Source of the DNA: Oscillospiraceae bacterium
Lineage (GTDB): Bacteria; Bacillota; Clostridia; Oscillospirales; Ruminococcaceae
Direction: 5' to 3'
DNA: 54,046 bases
Assembly: GCA_900768125.1 (NCBI GenBank)
Contig: CAAGBS010000063.1
Coordinates: 1 to 54,046 of the forward strand
Shown here: positions 7,837 through 15,909 of the stretch, piece by piece
Layout: each line of letters begins with the position of its first letter
Position numbering within the stretch: the stretch's first letter is position 1
Program-made: the position numbers and the translations under genes
The notes under the pieces: generated by a model
The model's database searches: none
What the model saw: only the letters and a program-made list of their open reading frames with translations
Told to the model about the DNA's origin: nothing

Positions 7837-8968
7837 TTTTCAGTTTCAATGTAACGTTTCTGCCGCTGTGAGTGCGGCTTGTAGCATAAGTTATGTTGTA
7901 TTCGTTAAGCAGACGTCCTGCCGTGACATTGAGTTTGAGTGTAAGCACATTCGGTTTCAAATCCGTCCCGAGCCGTTCAGCCAGTTCCGTAGCCGTACCG
8001 GACCATTCGGGATTATCTGCCGTGATGAACTGCGAAATGGATTCGAGTATTGAGTCCGGTGGCTCTTTCCAGAGTTCCGTTTCAGCGGTTTCAAAGTCCC
8101 AGTATAGCTTTTCCACATTTCTGACAAGCGTCATCTTCTGGTCTTGCTGGTCACGACCGGATATTTCAAGAGTTGCCTTGTTAGAGGTGCGCCTGTCCTT
8201 GTAGAGCAGAAATGCACCGTCAGCAGCGCCAAGCAGTCCATTTGTTCCCGAAATCATATCAAAGGTATCTTCCGACTTCTGTTTGCGAGTGTGATGAACG
8301 AGGAGCAAGCAAATCTTATAACTGTCTGCAAACTGTTTCAGCTGCGTGATTATCTCATAATCTGACGCATAGCTAAAGCTGTCGTTACCGCCCTCCCGAA
8401 CCTTCTGCAATGTGTCTATAATGATAAGTGATGTGTACGGGTGTTCGGTGATAAAGCCTTGCAGCTGCTCGTTCAAGCCTTTTCCGAGATGATTAGCGGT
8501 AACAGAGAAATGCAAATTTGGAGTATTTTCTGTCCCGAACATTCGGTACAAGCGTTCCTGCAAACGGCGGTAATCGTCCTCCAGCGCAAGGTACAGTACC
8601 GTTCCTTTGCGCACCGTGTAGTTCCACAGATTTGTTCCTGTGCTTATGTGATAGGCGAGCTGGAGCATGAAAAAGCTCTTTCCTACCTTGGGTGCGCCCA
8701 CGAACAAATAAACTCCTGCGTAAAGCAGACCGTCAATCAAAGGCTGTTTCTTGTCGTAGATGTTGTTGTACAGCTCAGTCATTGAGATAGTAGGAAGATA
8801 TGTCGGGTCGAGCATTCTTTTCATCATCAGCTCAAAATTATCTTCAGAGCTATTGAAATCTGCCGAGTTTTCTGTTATACTATTAGTGCAATCCATTTGC
8901 AAAGGCTGCTCCGTACCTATTGCCGTAGGTACACAAGGAGCAGTCTTTTCTTTTTCAGCCATTGTCAT
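7832..8968 (-). CDS. RepA-like AAA/RecA-fold helicase (replication protein)
   Basis: A 378-aa hexameric-helicase-type ATPase of the RepA/AAA_25 group. Walker A is GAPKVGKS (about 91-98), Walker B is LIIIDT (181-186), and LLLVHHTRK is the downstream sensor region. The N-terminal 60 residues are low in structure. The C-terminal part looks like a winged-helix segment. The start overlaps the integrase stop by 14 bases, with several in-frame candidates (GTG 8971, ATG 8968, ATG 8962); I chose 8968. Such proteins support replication of plasmids and of excised integrative elements. The GTGACG palindrome begins at its 3' end. Confidence 0.82.
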   Translation of the reverse strand: MTMAEKEKTAPCVPTAIGTEQPLQMDCTNSITENSADFNSSEDNFELMMKRMLDPTYLPTISMTELYNNIYDKKQPLIDGLLYAGVYLFVGAPKVGKSFFMLQLAYHISTGTNLWNYTVRKGTVLYLALEDDYRRLQERLYRMFGTENTPNLHFSVTANHLGKGLNEQLQGFITEHPYTSLIIIDTLQKVREGGNDSFSYASDYEIITQLKQFADSYKICLLLVHHTRKQKSEDTFDMISGTNGLLGAADGAFLLYKDRRTSNKATLEISGRDQQDQKMTLVRNVEKLYWDFETAETELWKEPPDSILESISQFITADNPEWSGTATELAERLGTDLKPNVLTLKLNVTAGRLLNEYNITYATSRTHSGRNVTLKLKT

Positions 8969-10031
8969 CACCGCCGTTCTTCATAAGCTCATCCAGCTTT
9001 GCAGAGAGCTTTTCCTGCTTGTTCGGATAGAGGTGAGCATACACCTGCATTGTAGTTTCGACTCGCTCATGTCCCAAACGCTCGGCTATTTCAAGCGGCG
9101 GTATTCCCAGCTCATACAGCAAGGCGCAGTGGCTGTGCCGAATATCGTGTAGTCTAATCCGCTTAACGCCGCTTATTTCGCAGCCACGCTTCATTTCGTG
9201 ATGTAGGTAATGTTTGGTGAAAGGGAATATTCTGTCGTTATCTCCGATTTCGTAAAGGCTGTCGCAGTATTCTTTCAGCAATGAACAAAGAAAGTCGGGA
9301 ATTGAAACGGTTCGATTGCTCTTGGGTGTTTTGGGCGGCGTGATAACATCTCTGTCCTCTATGCGCTGATAGGATTTATTGACGATCGGCGTTTTCGACG
9401 TAAAATCAAGGTCGGCACGGGTGAGCGCCATAAGCTCTCCGATTCGCAGTCCCGTCCAGAACAGCGTGTTGTAAGCCACATAAGCCATAGGTTTATCGGC
9501 AACGCATTCCACGAACTTCGTGAACTCGTCCTTTGTCCAGAAGTTCATCTCCTCGGCTTTGTTTTTGCCGATTGCTCCCGCCTTTGAGCAGGGATTGGAC
9601 TGTAAATCGTAATACTTGACGGCATAGTTAAAAATCGCGTTGAGCTGATTGTATACGGTTTTCATATACGTTTGTGAATAGCCTTTTGCAAGCAGCTCGT
9701 TCTCCCAAGCGATTATGTTTGCGGGAGATATTTCGGTAATTTTCTTTAAGCCAAAATACGGCATTATCTTCAAGTCGATTATGTAGTGCTTTGTCCGCAG
9801 CGTGTTTTCACGCAGACGAGGGGCAATGCTCTTGAAATACATATCCGTGAAATCCGCAAAGGTGATGTTCAAATCCGCTTTCTGCTCGGACAGAAACGTT
9901 CTCAACCATTCTTCCGCGTCGTGCTTTGTTTCAAACCCTCGTTTCATCGTTTCTCTCCTCTTGCCCTGCCAATCGGTGTAGCGAAAGCGTATGTACCATT
10001 TGCCCGTCTTGGGGTCTTTTTTCGCTCTCAT
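8955..10031 (-). CDS. int: Tyrosine recombinase integrase
   Basis: A 358-aa phage-type integrase with all catalytic residues in view: TGLRIGEL (Arg I), the HDIRHSH box (HxxR), LGH, and the nucleophile in the segment MQVYAHLYP. An N-terminal arm-binding region (KTGKWYIRFRYTDWQGKR) and a SAM-like core-binding domain (about 55-150) precede the catalytic domain. The ATG at 10031 has GGAGGTG upstream and overlaps the xis stop by one base (TAATG). The protein should integrate the element at the guaA 3' end. Confidence 0.95.
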   Translation of the reverse strand: MRAKKDPKTGKWYIRFRYTDWQGKRRETMKRGFETKHDAEEWLRTFLSEQKADLNITFADFTDMYFKSIAPRLRENTLRTKHYIIDLKIMPYFGLKKITEISPANIIAWENELLAKGYSQTYMKTVYNQLNAIFNYAVKYYDLQSNPCSKAGAIGKNKAEEMNFWTKDEFTKFVECVADKPMAYVAYNTLFWTGLRIGELMALTRADLDFTSKTPIVNKSYQRIEDRDVITPPKTPKSNRTVSIPDFLCSLLKEYCDSLYEIGDNDRIFPFTKHYLHHEMKRGCEISGVKRIRLHDIRHSHCALLYELGIPPLEIAERLGHERVETTMQVYAHLYPNKQEKLSAKLDELMKNGGDDNG

Positions 10032-10237
10032 TATTCGGCACCTCCTTCCGCTGCGGTCGAGAAGCCGTAAAGGCACTTTTTGAGATAGGCACGGGGAAGC
10101 TTGCCCGCTATCGTCAGGTAGCCCTGCTTTTTCAGCTCTGTGTTCATCTCACGAATCAGCTTGTAAGCGTGACCGTTCGATACGCCCATAACCTGCGCCA
10201 ATTCGGGCGCTGTGATGTAGATACTCTGATTGTCCAT
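10031..10237 (-). CDS. Excisionase-like small HTH protein
   Basis: A 68-aa basic protein with a MerR/Xis-like winged-helix start (ITAPELAQVMGVSNGHAYKLI). It lies directly upstream of the integrase and is translationally coupled to it, which is the usual place of the directionality factor. It has a clear AAGGAGG ribosome site and is the first gene after the leftward promoter. The excisionase role is inferred from size, fold and place. Confidence 0.8.
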   Translation of the reverse strand: MDNQSIYITAPELAQVMGVSNGHAYKLIREMNTELKKQGYLTIAGKLPRAYLKKCLYGFSTAAEGGAE

Positions 10238-10293
10238 AGTAAAACCTCCTTAAAATTGATAGCAGGATATTTAATATTTATCGCTGTAAGTAT

Positions 10294-10322
10294 ATATTAT
10301 CACAATATTATATCGTTGTCAA
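10294..10322 (-). promoter_or_regulatory. Leftward promoter of the xis-int-rep-mob operon
   Basis: On the minus strand TTGACA (10322-10317), a 17-base spacer and TAATAT (10299-10294) lie about 60 bases before the xis start. It faces the regulator promoter, in an AT-rich control region of about 175 bases. Confidence 0.75.
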
Positions 10323-10351
10323 TAGATTTTTCTATAATTTTATAAAAATAC

Positions 10352-10380
10352 TTGAATTTTTTATAGTGTTGTGCTATAAT
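10352..10380 (+). promoter_or_regulatory. Rightward promoter of the XRE regulator
   Basis: TTGAAT (10352-10357), a 17-base spacer and TATAAT (10375-10380) lie 33 bases before the regulator ATG. It diverges from the xis promoter, so one regulator could control both directions. Confidence 0.75.
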
Positions 10381-10413
10381 TGCCTTAAAGAAATCTTATC
10401 GAGGTATTTTATT

Positions 10414-11016
10414 ATGTCAGAAATTAAGTTTGGTGAGCGTATTCGCACCGTCCGCAAGAACGCAGGGTGCAGTCAGAAGGAGTTCTGTTCGCTGCTTGAT
10501 ATACCGCAGTCCACGCTGTCGGCATACGAAACGGACAGAATGCAGCCGACCGTTGCTACACTTATAAATATTGCTACACGGTTCAATGTTTCTATGGATT
10601 GGCTTTGCGGCATTGAGAAGAATGTGCCGAGCTTCGGGACAATGGGCGAGGCTCTATCCGCTGTTTATGATTTAGCGGAGATAGAGAGGCTTAAGATAGA
10701 CTTCACCATAAATGACCATTTACCTAATGATAAAGAAGCCGATACAGAGAAGTGGTCTGTGCAGCTGACGGTTTATGGCAACGACAGCGCAAACCCGCAT
10801 AATGCCGATTTCTGCAACGGGGTAAGGCAGATTTCCGATAACATCAGCGATCTGGAGTCCTACTCAATATCTACGGAAACCTACCAAGCTGAAAAGGAAA
10901 GAATGAGGGACTATTACAGTGCTCCGGTTTCCAAGAAAGACTTCCCGGAGCTGTCCCGCGAAGAACGACAGGCAAAGCACATCGAATGGGTCAAGCAACA
11001 TCTGAACGACAAGTAA
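10414..11016 (+). CDS. XRE-family transcriptional regulator of the element
   Basis: A 200-aa protein with an N-terminal Cro/C1-type helix-turn-helix (about residues 5-60: IRTVRKNAGCSQKEFC, then DIPQSTLSAYETDR and MQPTVATLINIATRFNVSMDWLCG). The C-terminal 130 residues are unassigned and probably serve dimerisation or signal sensing. The ATG at 10414 is chosen for the GAGGT site upstream. It is the only plus-strand gene of the element and is divergent from xis-int, the usual arrangement for a repressor that holds the element integrated. Confidence 0.85.
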   Translation: MSEIKFGERIRTVRKNAGCSQKEFCSLLDIPQSTLSAYETDRMQPTVATLINIATRFNVSMDWLCGIEKNVPSFGTMGEALSAVYDLAEIERLKIDFTINDHLPNDKEADTEKWSVQLTVYGNDSANPHNADFCNGVRQISDNISDLESYSISTETYQAEKERMRDYYSAPVSKKDFPELSREERQAKHIEWVKQHLNDK

Positions 11017-11029
11017 AATTGCATAACAA

Positions 11030-11057
11030 AAGAGCCGCTGCAATCGCAACGGCTCTT
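11030..11057. terminator. Hairpin after the element regulator
   Basis: AAGAGCCG/CGGCTCTT with a 12-base loop begins 14 bases after the regulator stop. The minus strand reads into a T-rich tract (TTTTGTT), so it may also stop transcripts leaving guaA. Confidence 0.6.
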
Positions 11058-11108
11058 AATCATAATAGTATTAAATTGTCTTGTATCGGGGCAATATAGA
11101 ATATTTGC

Positions 11109-11126
11109 GGTCAAAGTGCGGTCAGA
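11109..11126 (+). repeat. 18-bp direct repeat, right copy (element end)
   Basis: This is an exact, same-orientation copy of 405-422. It lies 57 bases inside the right att repeat, in non-coding DNA between the regulator terminator and guaA. The pairing of copies at both ends supports a recombination role. Confidence 0.6.
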
Positions 11127-11182
11127 AGCTAAACCGAAACCTTGAAAACGGCTCTGCTGTGCGGTTTATTGAGGGTTGGGGT

Positions 11183-11197
11183 TTATTCCCACTCGAT
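11183..11197. repeat. Right attachment site within the guaA 3' end
   Basis: This repeat partner of 289-303 consists of the last guaA codons and the stop, so integration keeps the host protein sequence unchanged. Confidence 0.88.
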
Positions 11198-12724
11198 CGT
11201 AGCCGGCGGCTTAGAAGTAATATCATACACAATGCGGTTGATATTCTTGACTTCGTTTACGATACGAACAGAAACCTTTTCCAGTACATCGTAAGGAATG
11301 CGGGAGAAATCAGCGGTCATGAAGTCGCTGGTGGAAACGCCGCGGAGTGCGAGGGTGTAATCATACGTTCTGCCATCGCCCATTACGCCAACGGAGCGCA
11401 TGTTAGTCAGCACTGCGAAGTACTGATTAATGCTCCTATCAAGACCAGCGTTAGCGATTTCCTCGCGGAAAATAGCGTCAGCGTCCTGCAGGGTTGCTAC
11501 CTTCTCAGGCGTGATGTCGCCGATAATTCTTATCGCAAGTCCGGGACCGGGGAACGGCTGGCGCCATACCAGCTTCTCATCAAGACCCAGAGTCGTGCCA
11601 AGTGCGCGAACCTCGTCCTTGAACAGCAGGCGGAGCGGCTCGATTATCTCCTTGAAGTCAACGTAGTCGGGAAGACCGCCAACGTTGTGGTGGCTCTTGA
11701 TGACTGCCGCGTCGCCAAGTCCAGATTCGATAACGTCAGGATAGATCGTACCCTGAACCAGATAATCAACCTTACCTATCTTCTTTGCTTCTTCCTCGAA
11801 CACGCGAATAAACTCTTCGCCGATTATCTTGCGCTTTGCTTCCGGCTCGGTGACGCCAGCCAGTTTGCCGAGGAATCTCTCACCGGCATTCACGCGCACG
11901 AAATTAACGCCGCTGTCAGCGAAAGCAGCCTCGACCTCGTCGCCCTCGTTCTTTCTCATCAGACCGTGATCAACGAAAATGCAGGTAAGCTGGCTTCCGA
12001 TGGCCTTTGCAAGCAGCTTGCAGGCAACCGAGCTGTCAACGCCGCCGGACAGAGCCAGCAGAGCCTTGCCGTCTCCGACTTTCTCGCGGATATTCTTTAT
12101 TGCGGTCTCAGCGTAGCTTTCCATTGTCCAGTCACCACGGCAGCCGCAGACGTTGTACAGGAAGTTGCCCAGCATATCAAATCCGCGCTCGGTATGATTA
12201 ACTTCCGGGTGGAACTGTACGCCGTAGAACTTCTTCTCAACGTTCTGAATAGCCGCATAAGGACACTTTGCAGTATGACCGCATACCTCAAAGCCCTCGG
12301 GGAGCTTCTTGATGTAGTCGTTGTGGCTCATCCAGGTTACTGTAGTCTTATCAATATCCTTAAACAGCAGGGAAGTGGTGTCTACCTCTGTCTCAGTCCT
12401 GCCGAACTCAGACAGGGAGCTGTCAACTGCCGTGCCTATCTCACCGCCAAGCGCATAAGCCATGAACTGTACTCCATAGCAGATACCCAGCACAGGCACT
12501 CCCAGATCGAATATCTCCTTGGACATTCTCGGCGAATTATCAAGATAAACGCTGTTCGGACCGCCGGTGAAGATGATACCCTTAGGATTCATCGCGCGTA
12601 TCTCCTCGATAGGGGTCTTGTAGGACTTTACTTCGCAGTAAATTTTGTGCTCTCTTACGCGGCGGGCGATAAGCTGATTATACTGACCGCCGAAATCGAG
12701 AACCAGAACTAACTCGTGGGACAT
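11183..12724 (-). CDS. guaA: GMP synthase (glutamine-hydrolysing)
   Basis: A 513-aa cytoplasmic enzyme that converts XMP to GMP using glutamine and ATP. The N-terminal class I amidotransferase has the nucleophile in GICYGVQ and His/Glu in FHPEVNHTERG. The ATP-pyrophosphatase P-loop is SGGVDSS, and the C-terminal dimerisation domain ends in TIEWE. The length is typical and the gene intact, although its last codons form the integration site of the mobile element. It is the last gene of the purine operon, 15 bases after the AICAR transformylase stop. Confidence 0.97.
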   Translation of the reverse strand: MSHELVLVLDFGGQYNQLIARRVREHKIYCEVKSYKTPIEEIRAMNPKGIIFTGGPNSVYLDNSPRMSKEIFDLGVPVLGICYGVQFMAYALGGEIGTAVDSSLSEFGRTETEVDTTSLLFKDIDKTTVTWMSHNDYIKKLPEGFEVCGHTAKCPYAAIQNVEKKFYGVQFHPEVNHTERGFDMLGNFLYNVCGCRGDWTMESYAETAIKNIREKVGDGKALLALSGGVDSSVACKLLAKAIGSQLTCIFVDHGLMRKNEGDEVEAAFADSGVNFVRVNAGERFLGKLAGVTEPEAKRKIIGEEFIRVFEEEAKKIGKVDYLVQGTIYPDVIESGLGDAAVIKSHHNVGGLPDYVDFKEIIEPLRLLFKDEVRALGTTLGLDEKLVWRQPFPGPGLAIRIIGDITPEKVATLQDADAIFREEIANAGLDRSINQYFAVLTNMRSVGVMGDGRTYDYTLALRGVSTSDFMTADFSRIPYDVLEKVSVRIVNEVKNINRIVYDITSKPPATIEWE

Positions 12725-12739
12725 GATTACCTCCGTATA

Positions 12740-13918
12740 TCAGTGATGGAACAGACGAATGCCTGTGAATGCCATTGTGATGCCGTACTTATTGCACACA
12801 TCGATAACATTGTCATCGCGTATGGAACCGCCGGGCTGTGCGATGTACTGAACGCCGCTCCTGTGCGCTCGCTCGATGTTGTCGCCGAACGGGAAGAACG
12901 CGTCAGAACCTAGTGAAACGCCTTTCATTGTATCGAGCCATGCACGCTTTTCCTCGCGGGTGAAAACAGCAGGCTTTACCTTGAAGAACTTCTGCCATTC
13001 GCCCTCAGCGAGAACGTCCATGTAGTCGTCGCCGATGTAGAGGTCGATGGTATTGTCGCGGTCTGCGCGGCGGATACCGTCAACAAACTGCAGTCCCATT
13101 ACCTGCGGTGACTGACGGAGATACCAGTTGTCAGCCTTTGTTCCGGCAAGACGTGTGCAGTGGATCCTGGACTGCTGACCAGCGCCGATACCGATAGCCT
13201 GTCCGCCGCACGCGTATGCAACAGAGTTGGACTGCGTATATTTCAGCGTGATGAGTGCAATAGCAAGGTCGTGCTTTGCACTCTCGGGGAGGTCCTTAGC
13301 TTCGGTGGGGATATTGGCGAACAGTTCGTCATTGATGACCAGTTCGTTGCGGCCCTGCTCGAAAGTGATGCCGTAAACCTGCTTGCGCTCGATCTGCTCG
13401 GGTATATAGTCAGGGTCGATCTTTATTATGTTATAGTTGCCCTTCTTCTTGCTCTTGAGAATTTCAAGGGCCTCAGGCTCGTAGCCGGGGGCGATAACTC
13501 CATCGGAAACCTCGCGGTGGATTATCCTTGCAGTGGAAACATCGCAGACATCGGACAGCGCAATGAAGTCGCCGTAGCTGCTCATTCTGTCAGCTCCCCT
13601 TGCTCTTGCGTAAGCACATGCAAGAGGGGACAGTTCGCCGAGGTCGTCCACCCAGTAGATCTTGGCGAGGGTGTCAGTCAGCGGAAGACCGATAGCAGCG
13701 CCCGCCGGGGAAACATGCTTGAAGCTCGTCGCAGCAGGGTAGCCTGTAGCCGCTTTCAGTTCCTTGACAAGCTGCCAGCCGTTGAATGCGTCCAGAAAGT
13801 TGATATATCCGGGGCGGCCGTTCAGTACTTCGATAGGAAGCTCAGCACCGTTTTCCATGTAGATCCTTGCGGGCTTCTGGTTGGGGTTGCAGCCGTACTT
13901 TAACTCAAACTCTTTCAT
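12740..13918 (-). CDS. Stand-alone AICAR formyltransferase (PurV type)
   Basis: A 392-aa protein equivalent to the C-terminal transformylase half of PurH, which transfers a formyl group from 10-formyl-THF to AICAR. KYGCNPNQKPA at the start and the catalytic Lys-His in SFKHVSPAGAA are conserved. The usual N-terminal IMP cyclohydrolase (MGS-like) half is absent, and the next upstream gene encodes an archaeal-type cyclohydrolase instead. The two are 12 bases apart, so they replace bifunctional PurH as a pair. The spacing to guaA is also short. Confidence 0.93.
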   Translation of the reverse strand: MKEFELKYGCNPNQKPARIYMENGAELPIEVLNGRPGYINFLDAFNGWQLVKELKAATGYPAATSFKHVSPAGAAIGLPLTDTLAKIYWVDDLGELSPLACAYARARGADRMSSYGDFIALSDVCDVSTARIIHREVSDGVIAPGYEPEALEILKSKKKGNYNIIKIDPDYIPEQIERKQVYGITFEQGRNELVINDELFANIPTEAKDLPESAKHDLAIALITLKYTQSNSVAYACGGQAIGIGAGQQSRIHCTRLAGTKADNWYLRQSPQVMGLQFVDGIRRADRDNTIDLYIGDDYMDVLAEGEWQKFFKVKPAVFTREEKRAWLDTMKGVSLGSDAFFPFGDNIERAHRSGVQYIAQPGGSIRDDNVIDVCNKYGITMAFTGIRLFHH

Positions 13919-13930
13919 ATTATCTCCTTT

Positions 13931-14665
13931 TTATACGTTCTTATTTACTATTCTGCTCTCATACTTGCCGGTCTCAAGGTCGATGTATCTTACGAACAGG
14001 GATACCTTGTTGTCCTTATTGAGATTGCTCCACAGGAAATCGGTCAGTTTGTCGATATCCATATCGGGAATCATAACATTCTTCGGCTCGCCCTCAAAGC
14101 TGGGGAGTCTGCGCACGCCGTCCTGCTCGATCTCATCGCCTGCGTAGGTGTGGATAAAGCTTCCCTTGCCGGACATGGGGCTGCTGTAAGCGTAGGTATA
14201 TCTGCGGCAGGAACTTCCATCGCCGTCAGCGGATTTCAGAATGGACATAGCATAGTTCATAGCGCCGTTCTCGAGGTGGATTATACCGGAGATACGCGGT
14301 GTGTAGTTGGGCTTGTCGTCCTCAAATTCACGGGTGCGCAGGGACTGCTCGAATGTCATCTGCTTGTCCATCAGGTCGTAGATAGTATCGGTCTGGTCGC
14401 CGTTAGTTACGATGGTCTTGTTGCCGAGAACGCGCACCGGAGCGTAGATTATCAGGTGCGGGTCTACCATCTTGGAGGGGTCGAACGCCTGGGTGCGGAT
14501 TCCCTCGCCGTCCTCAACGAAAACGCGGTTGCGGCTGTTCTCGCTTCTGCCCATGATGAAATAGGCGGTGACTGCCTTTTTTCCGTCCGGGGACTTGCCG
14601 ATGATTATTCCTCTGCCGTGGTACGCAAGAGAATTAAGTTCTTTGTCAAGCTCAATGTAGTTCAT
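13931..14665 (-). CDS. IMP cyclohydrolase, PurO-like
   Basis: A 244-aa protein of the archaeal-type IMP cyclohydrolase family, not related to the PurH N-terminal domain. Recognisable family segments are LAYHGRGIIIGKSPDGKK near the N-terminus, YFIMGRSENSRNRVF, and DPHLIIYAPVR. It closes the ring of FAICAR to give IMP, the last step of the pathway. It is directly followed by the AICAR formyltransferase that makes its substrate. Confidence 0.9.
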   Translation of the reverse strand: MNYIELDKELNSLAYHGRGIIIGKSPDGKKAVTAYFIMGRSENSRNRVFVEDGEGIRTQAFDPSKMVDPHLIIYAPVRVLGNKTIVTNGDQTDTIYDLMDKQMTFEQSLRTREFEDDKPNYTPRISGIIHLENGAMNYAMSILKSADGDGSSCRRYTYAYSSPMSGKGSFIHTYAGDEIEQDGVRRLPSFEGEPKNVMIPDMDIDKLTDFLWSNLNKDNKVSLFVRYIDLETGKYESRIVNKNV

Positions 14666-14678
14666 ATCGTGTATCCTT

Positions 14679-15404
14679 TCAGAATTTTCCTGTGTAGCAT
14701 GTTGTCGTGTAGCTTACAGCTACCTTGCCGTACCTGTGCGACCTATCAAACAGCGCTCTAAGTTCGGCAACGAAATCCTTGTAGCAGTCATCGCTTTCCC
14801 GTGGGGCATAAGACCGCGAAATAGCGTCCCCGATGAAATGCTCCCGTGTCATCACGACCGGCGTTTCCATCTTGAAAACGTCCACGGACGAAAAATACTC
14901 GTTTCTGAGGAACAGATCGCCTTTTTTTTCGGAGCGCTCAGCGAAGCCGGGACAATACTTCATGTATATCTCATCGCGCCGCCTGGTTATCTCGCCGTTC
15001 ATTCGGCTATTGAAAACTATCGCGAGCCGTCCGTCCGGAGTAAGCAGCCGCTTGCATTCCTCGCGGAATTTCTCCTCATCAAACCAGTGGAACGCCTGCG
15101 CGGTCGTGATAAGCCCGAAAGAATGCTCCGGAAGCCCGGTTTTTTCAGCGGAAGCCATTACTATTTCAGCCCTGCCGCCAACGCATTTCAGAAGCTCGCG
15201 ACACATGTCGGTGTTCGGTTCTACCGCAGTGACGCTCCATGGCTTCTGGAGTAGCTTTTCGGTGAACTTCCCGGTACCGGCCCCGATATCAGCAACTTTA
15301 TCCGCGTTGGTAAGCTTATAAAGCCTGTCCACTACGGCGGTGGGGTAGGAGGGGCGGTATTTTGCGTAAACATCAGCTTTCCCGGTGAATTTTTCCTCGT
15401 TCAC
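14679..15404 (-). CDS. Class I SAM-dependent methyltransferase
   Basis: A 241-aa Rossmann-fold methyltransferase. VADIGAGTGKFTEKLL (about 37-52) is the SAM motif I, AVEPNTDM is the acidic loop, and AQAFHWFDEEKF matches the UbiE/Methyltransf_11-type group. It starts at GTG with GGAGG nine bases upstream, three bases after the preceding stop. The substrate is unknown. It lies inside the purine operon between unrelated pathway genes, which may be a passenger position or may point to a nucleotide-related substrate. Confidence 0.85.
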   Translation of the reverse strand: MNEEKFTGKADVYAKYRPSYPTAVVDRLYKLTNADKVADIGAGTGKFTEKLLQKPWSVTAVEPNTDMCRELLKCVGGRAEIVMASAEKTGLPEHSFGLITTAQAFHWFDEEKFREECKRLLTPDGRLAIVFNSRMNGEITRRRDEIYMKYCPGFAERSEKKGDLFLRNEYFSSVDVFKMETPVVMTREHFIGDAISRSYAPRESDDCYKDFVAELRALFDRSHRYGKVAVSYTTTCYTGKF

Positions 15405-15405
15405 G

Positions 15406-15909
15406 TCAGCCCTCCTGAATGTAGTTCCATGATTTGCGGGTTATCCTGTCGTCCCACGGGGAATACCCGTGATACTCTCCCGCATATATCGCAGAATCTC
15501 CGCGAACCACCCATTCAACGCACTCATCGGGAACAGGGGTAAATACCAGCTTCACGCTGAAAGCAGCGGGAGAGTCCTCCTCGGAAAGCAGCTTCATCGG
15601 TTCAGTATGCAGTTCGACAGGTGCAAGAAACGTCTTAACGCTGCCCGAATCAAACTCAGGGACTTCAACGACAAACTCGCCTGAATGTTCTTCGATAAGG
15701 TCGTTGAGATATTCAGCGGTCGCGCTGCAAAGCGTCAGCATGATATCTTCCGGTAGCTTCTCAAAATACGCTGCGCACCGCGTCAGGTAATCTTCGCCAA
15801 CATGCTTTCCGTAAAGCCTGATACAGGTATTAAACCGCGATGAATACAGTTCGCCCTCGATAGTGTTGAAGTAATCGCGGCTCTGACCGGAAATAACAAC
15901 TCTGCTCAT
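15406..15909 (-). CDS. Uncharacterised 167-aa protein in the purine operon
   Basis: An acidic soluble protein with no signal peptide, membrane segment or motif that I recognise. It overlaps the purN stop by four bases (ATGA), so it is translationally coupled to it. The Trp-rich C-terminus (YSPWDDRITRKSWNYIQEG) is its most distinctive part. The tight coupling shows co-expression with purine genes, but the function is unknown. Confidence 0.7.
   Translation of the reverse strand: MSRVVISGQSRDYFNTIEGELYSSRFNTCIRLYGKHVGEDYLTRCAAYFEKLPEDIMLTLCSATAEYLNDLIEEHSGEFVVEVPEFDSGSVKTFLAPVELHTEPMKLLSEEDSPAAFSVKLVFTPVPDECVEWVVRGDSAIYAGEYHGYSPWDDRITRKSWNYIQEG

Larger units (their letters stand above)
289..11197. 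mobile_element. guaA-integrated mobilizable element (IME) carrying a defence cargo
   Basis: The element is bounded by a 15-bp direct repeat of the guaA 3' end and is about 10.9 kb per repeat unit. Its right end has a divergent regulator/xis control region, followed by integrase, RepA-like helicase and MobV relaxase genes. No type IV secretion, coupling protein or phage structural genes are present, so it should be mobilizable rather than self-conjugative. The left half is cargo with visibly lower GC than the mobility genes and the host: DpnII-type restriction-modification, DUF3825, a second methylase, DUF262 and HEPN. The 3' end of guaA is a known integration hot spot for islands in Firmicutes. 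That this is one discrete element is inferred from the repeats and gene order. Confidence 0.88.

Noticed and set aside
289..11197. Reading the element as a prophage or a full ICE
   Set aside because: No capsid, tail, lysis, VirB4 or coupling-protein genes are present; MobV plus integrase fits a mobilizable element.
11081..12712. A 543-aa open frame antisense to guaA
   Set aside because: It lies fully opposite guaA, has no ribosome site or family motif, and results from the GC-biased third codon positions of the real gene.
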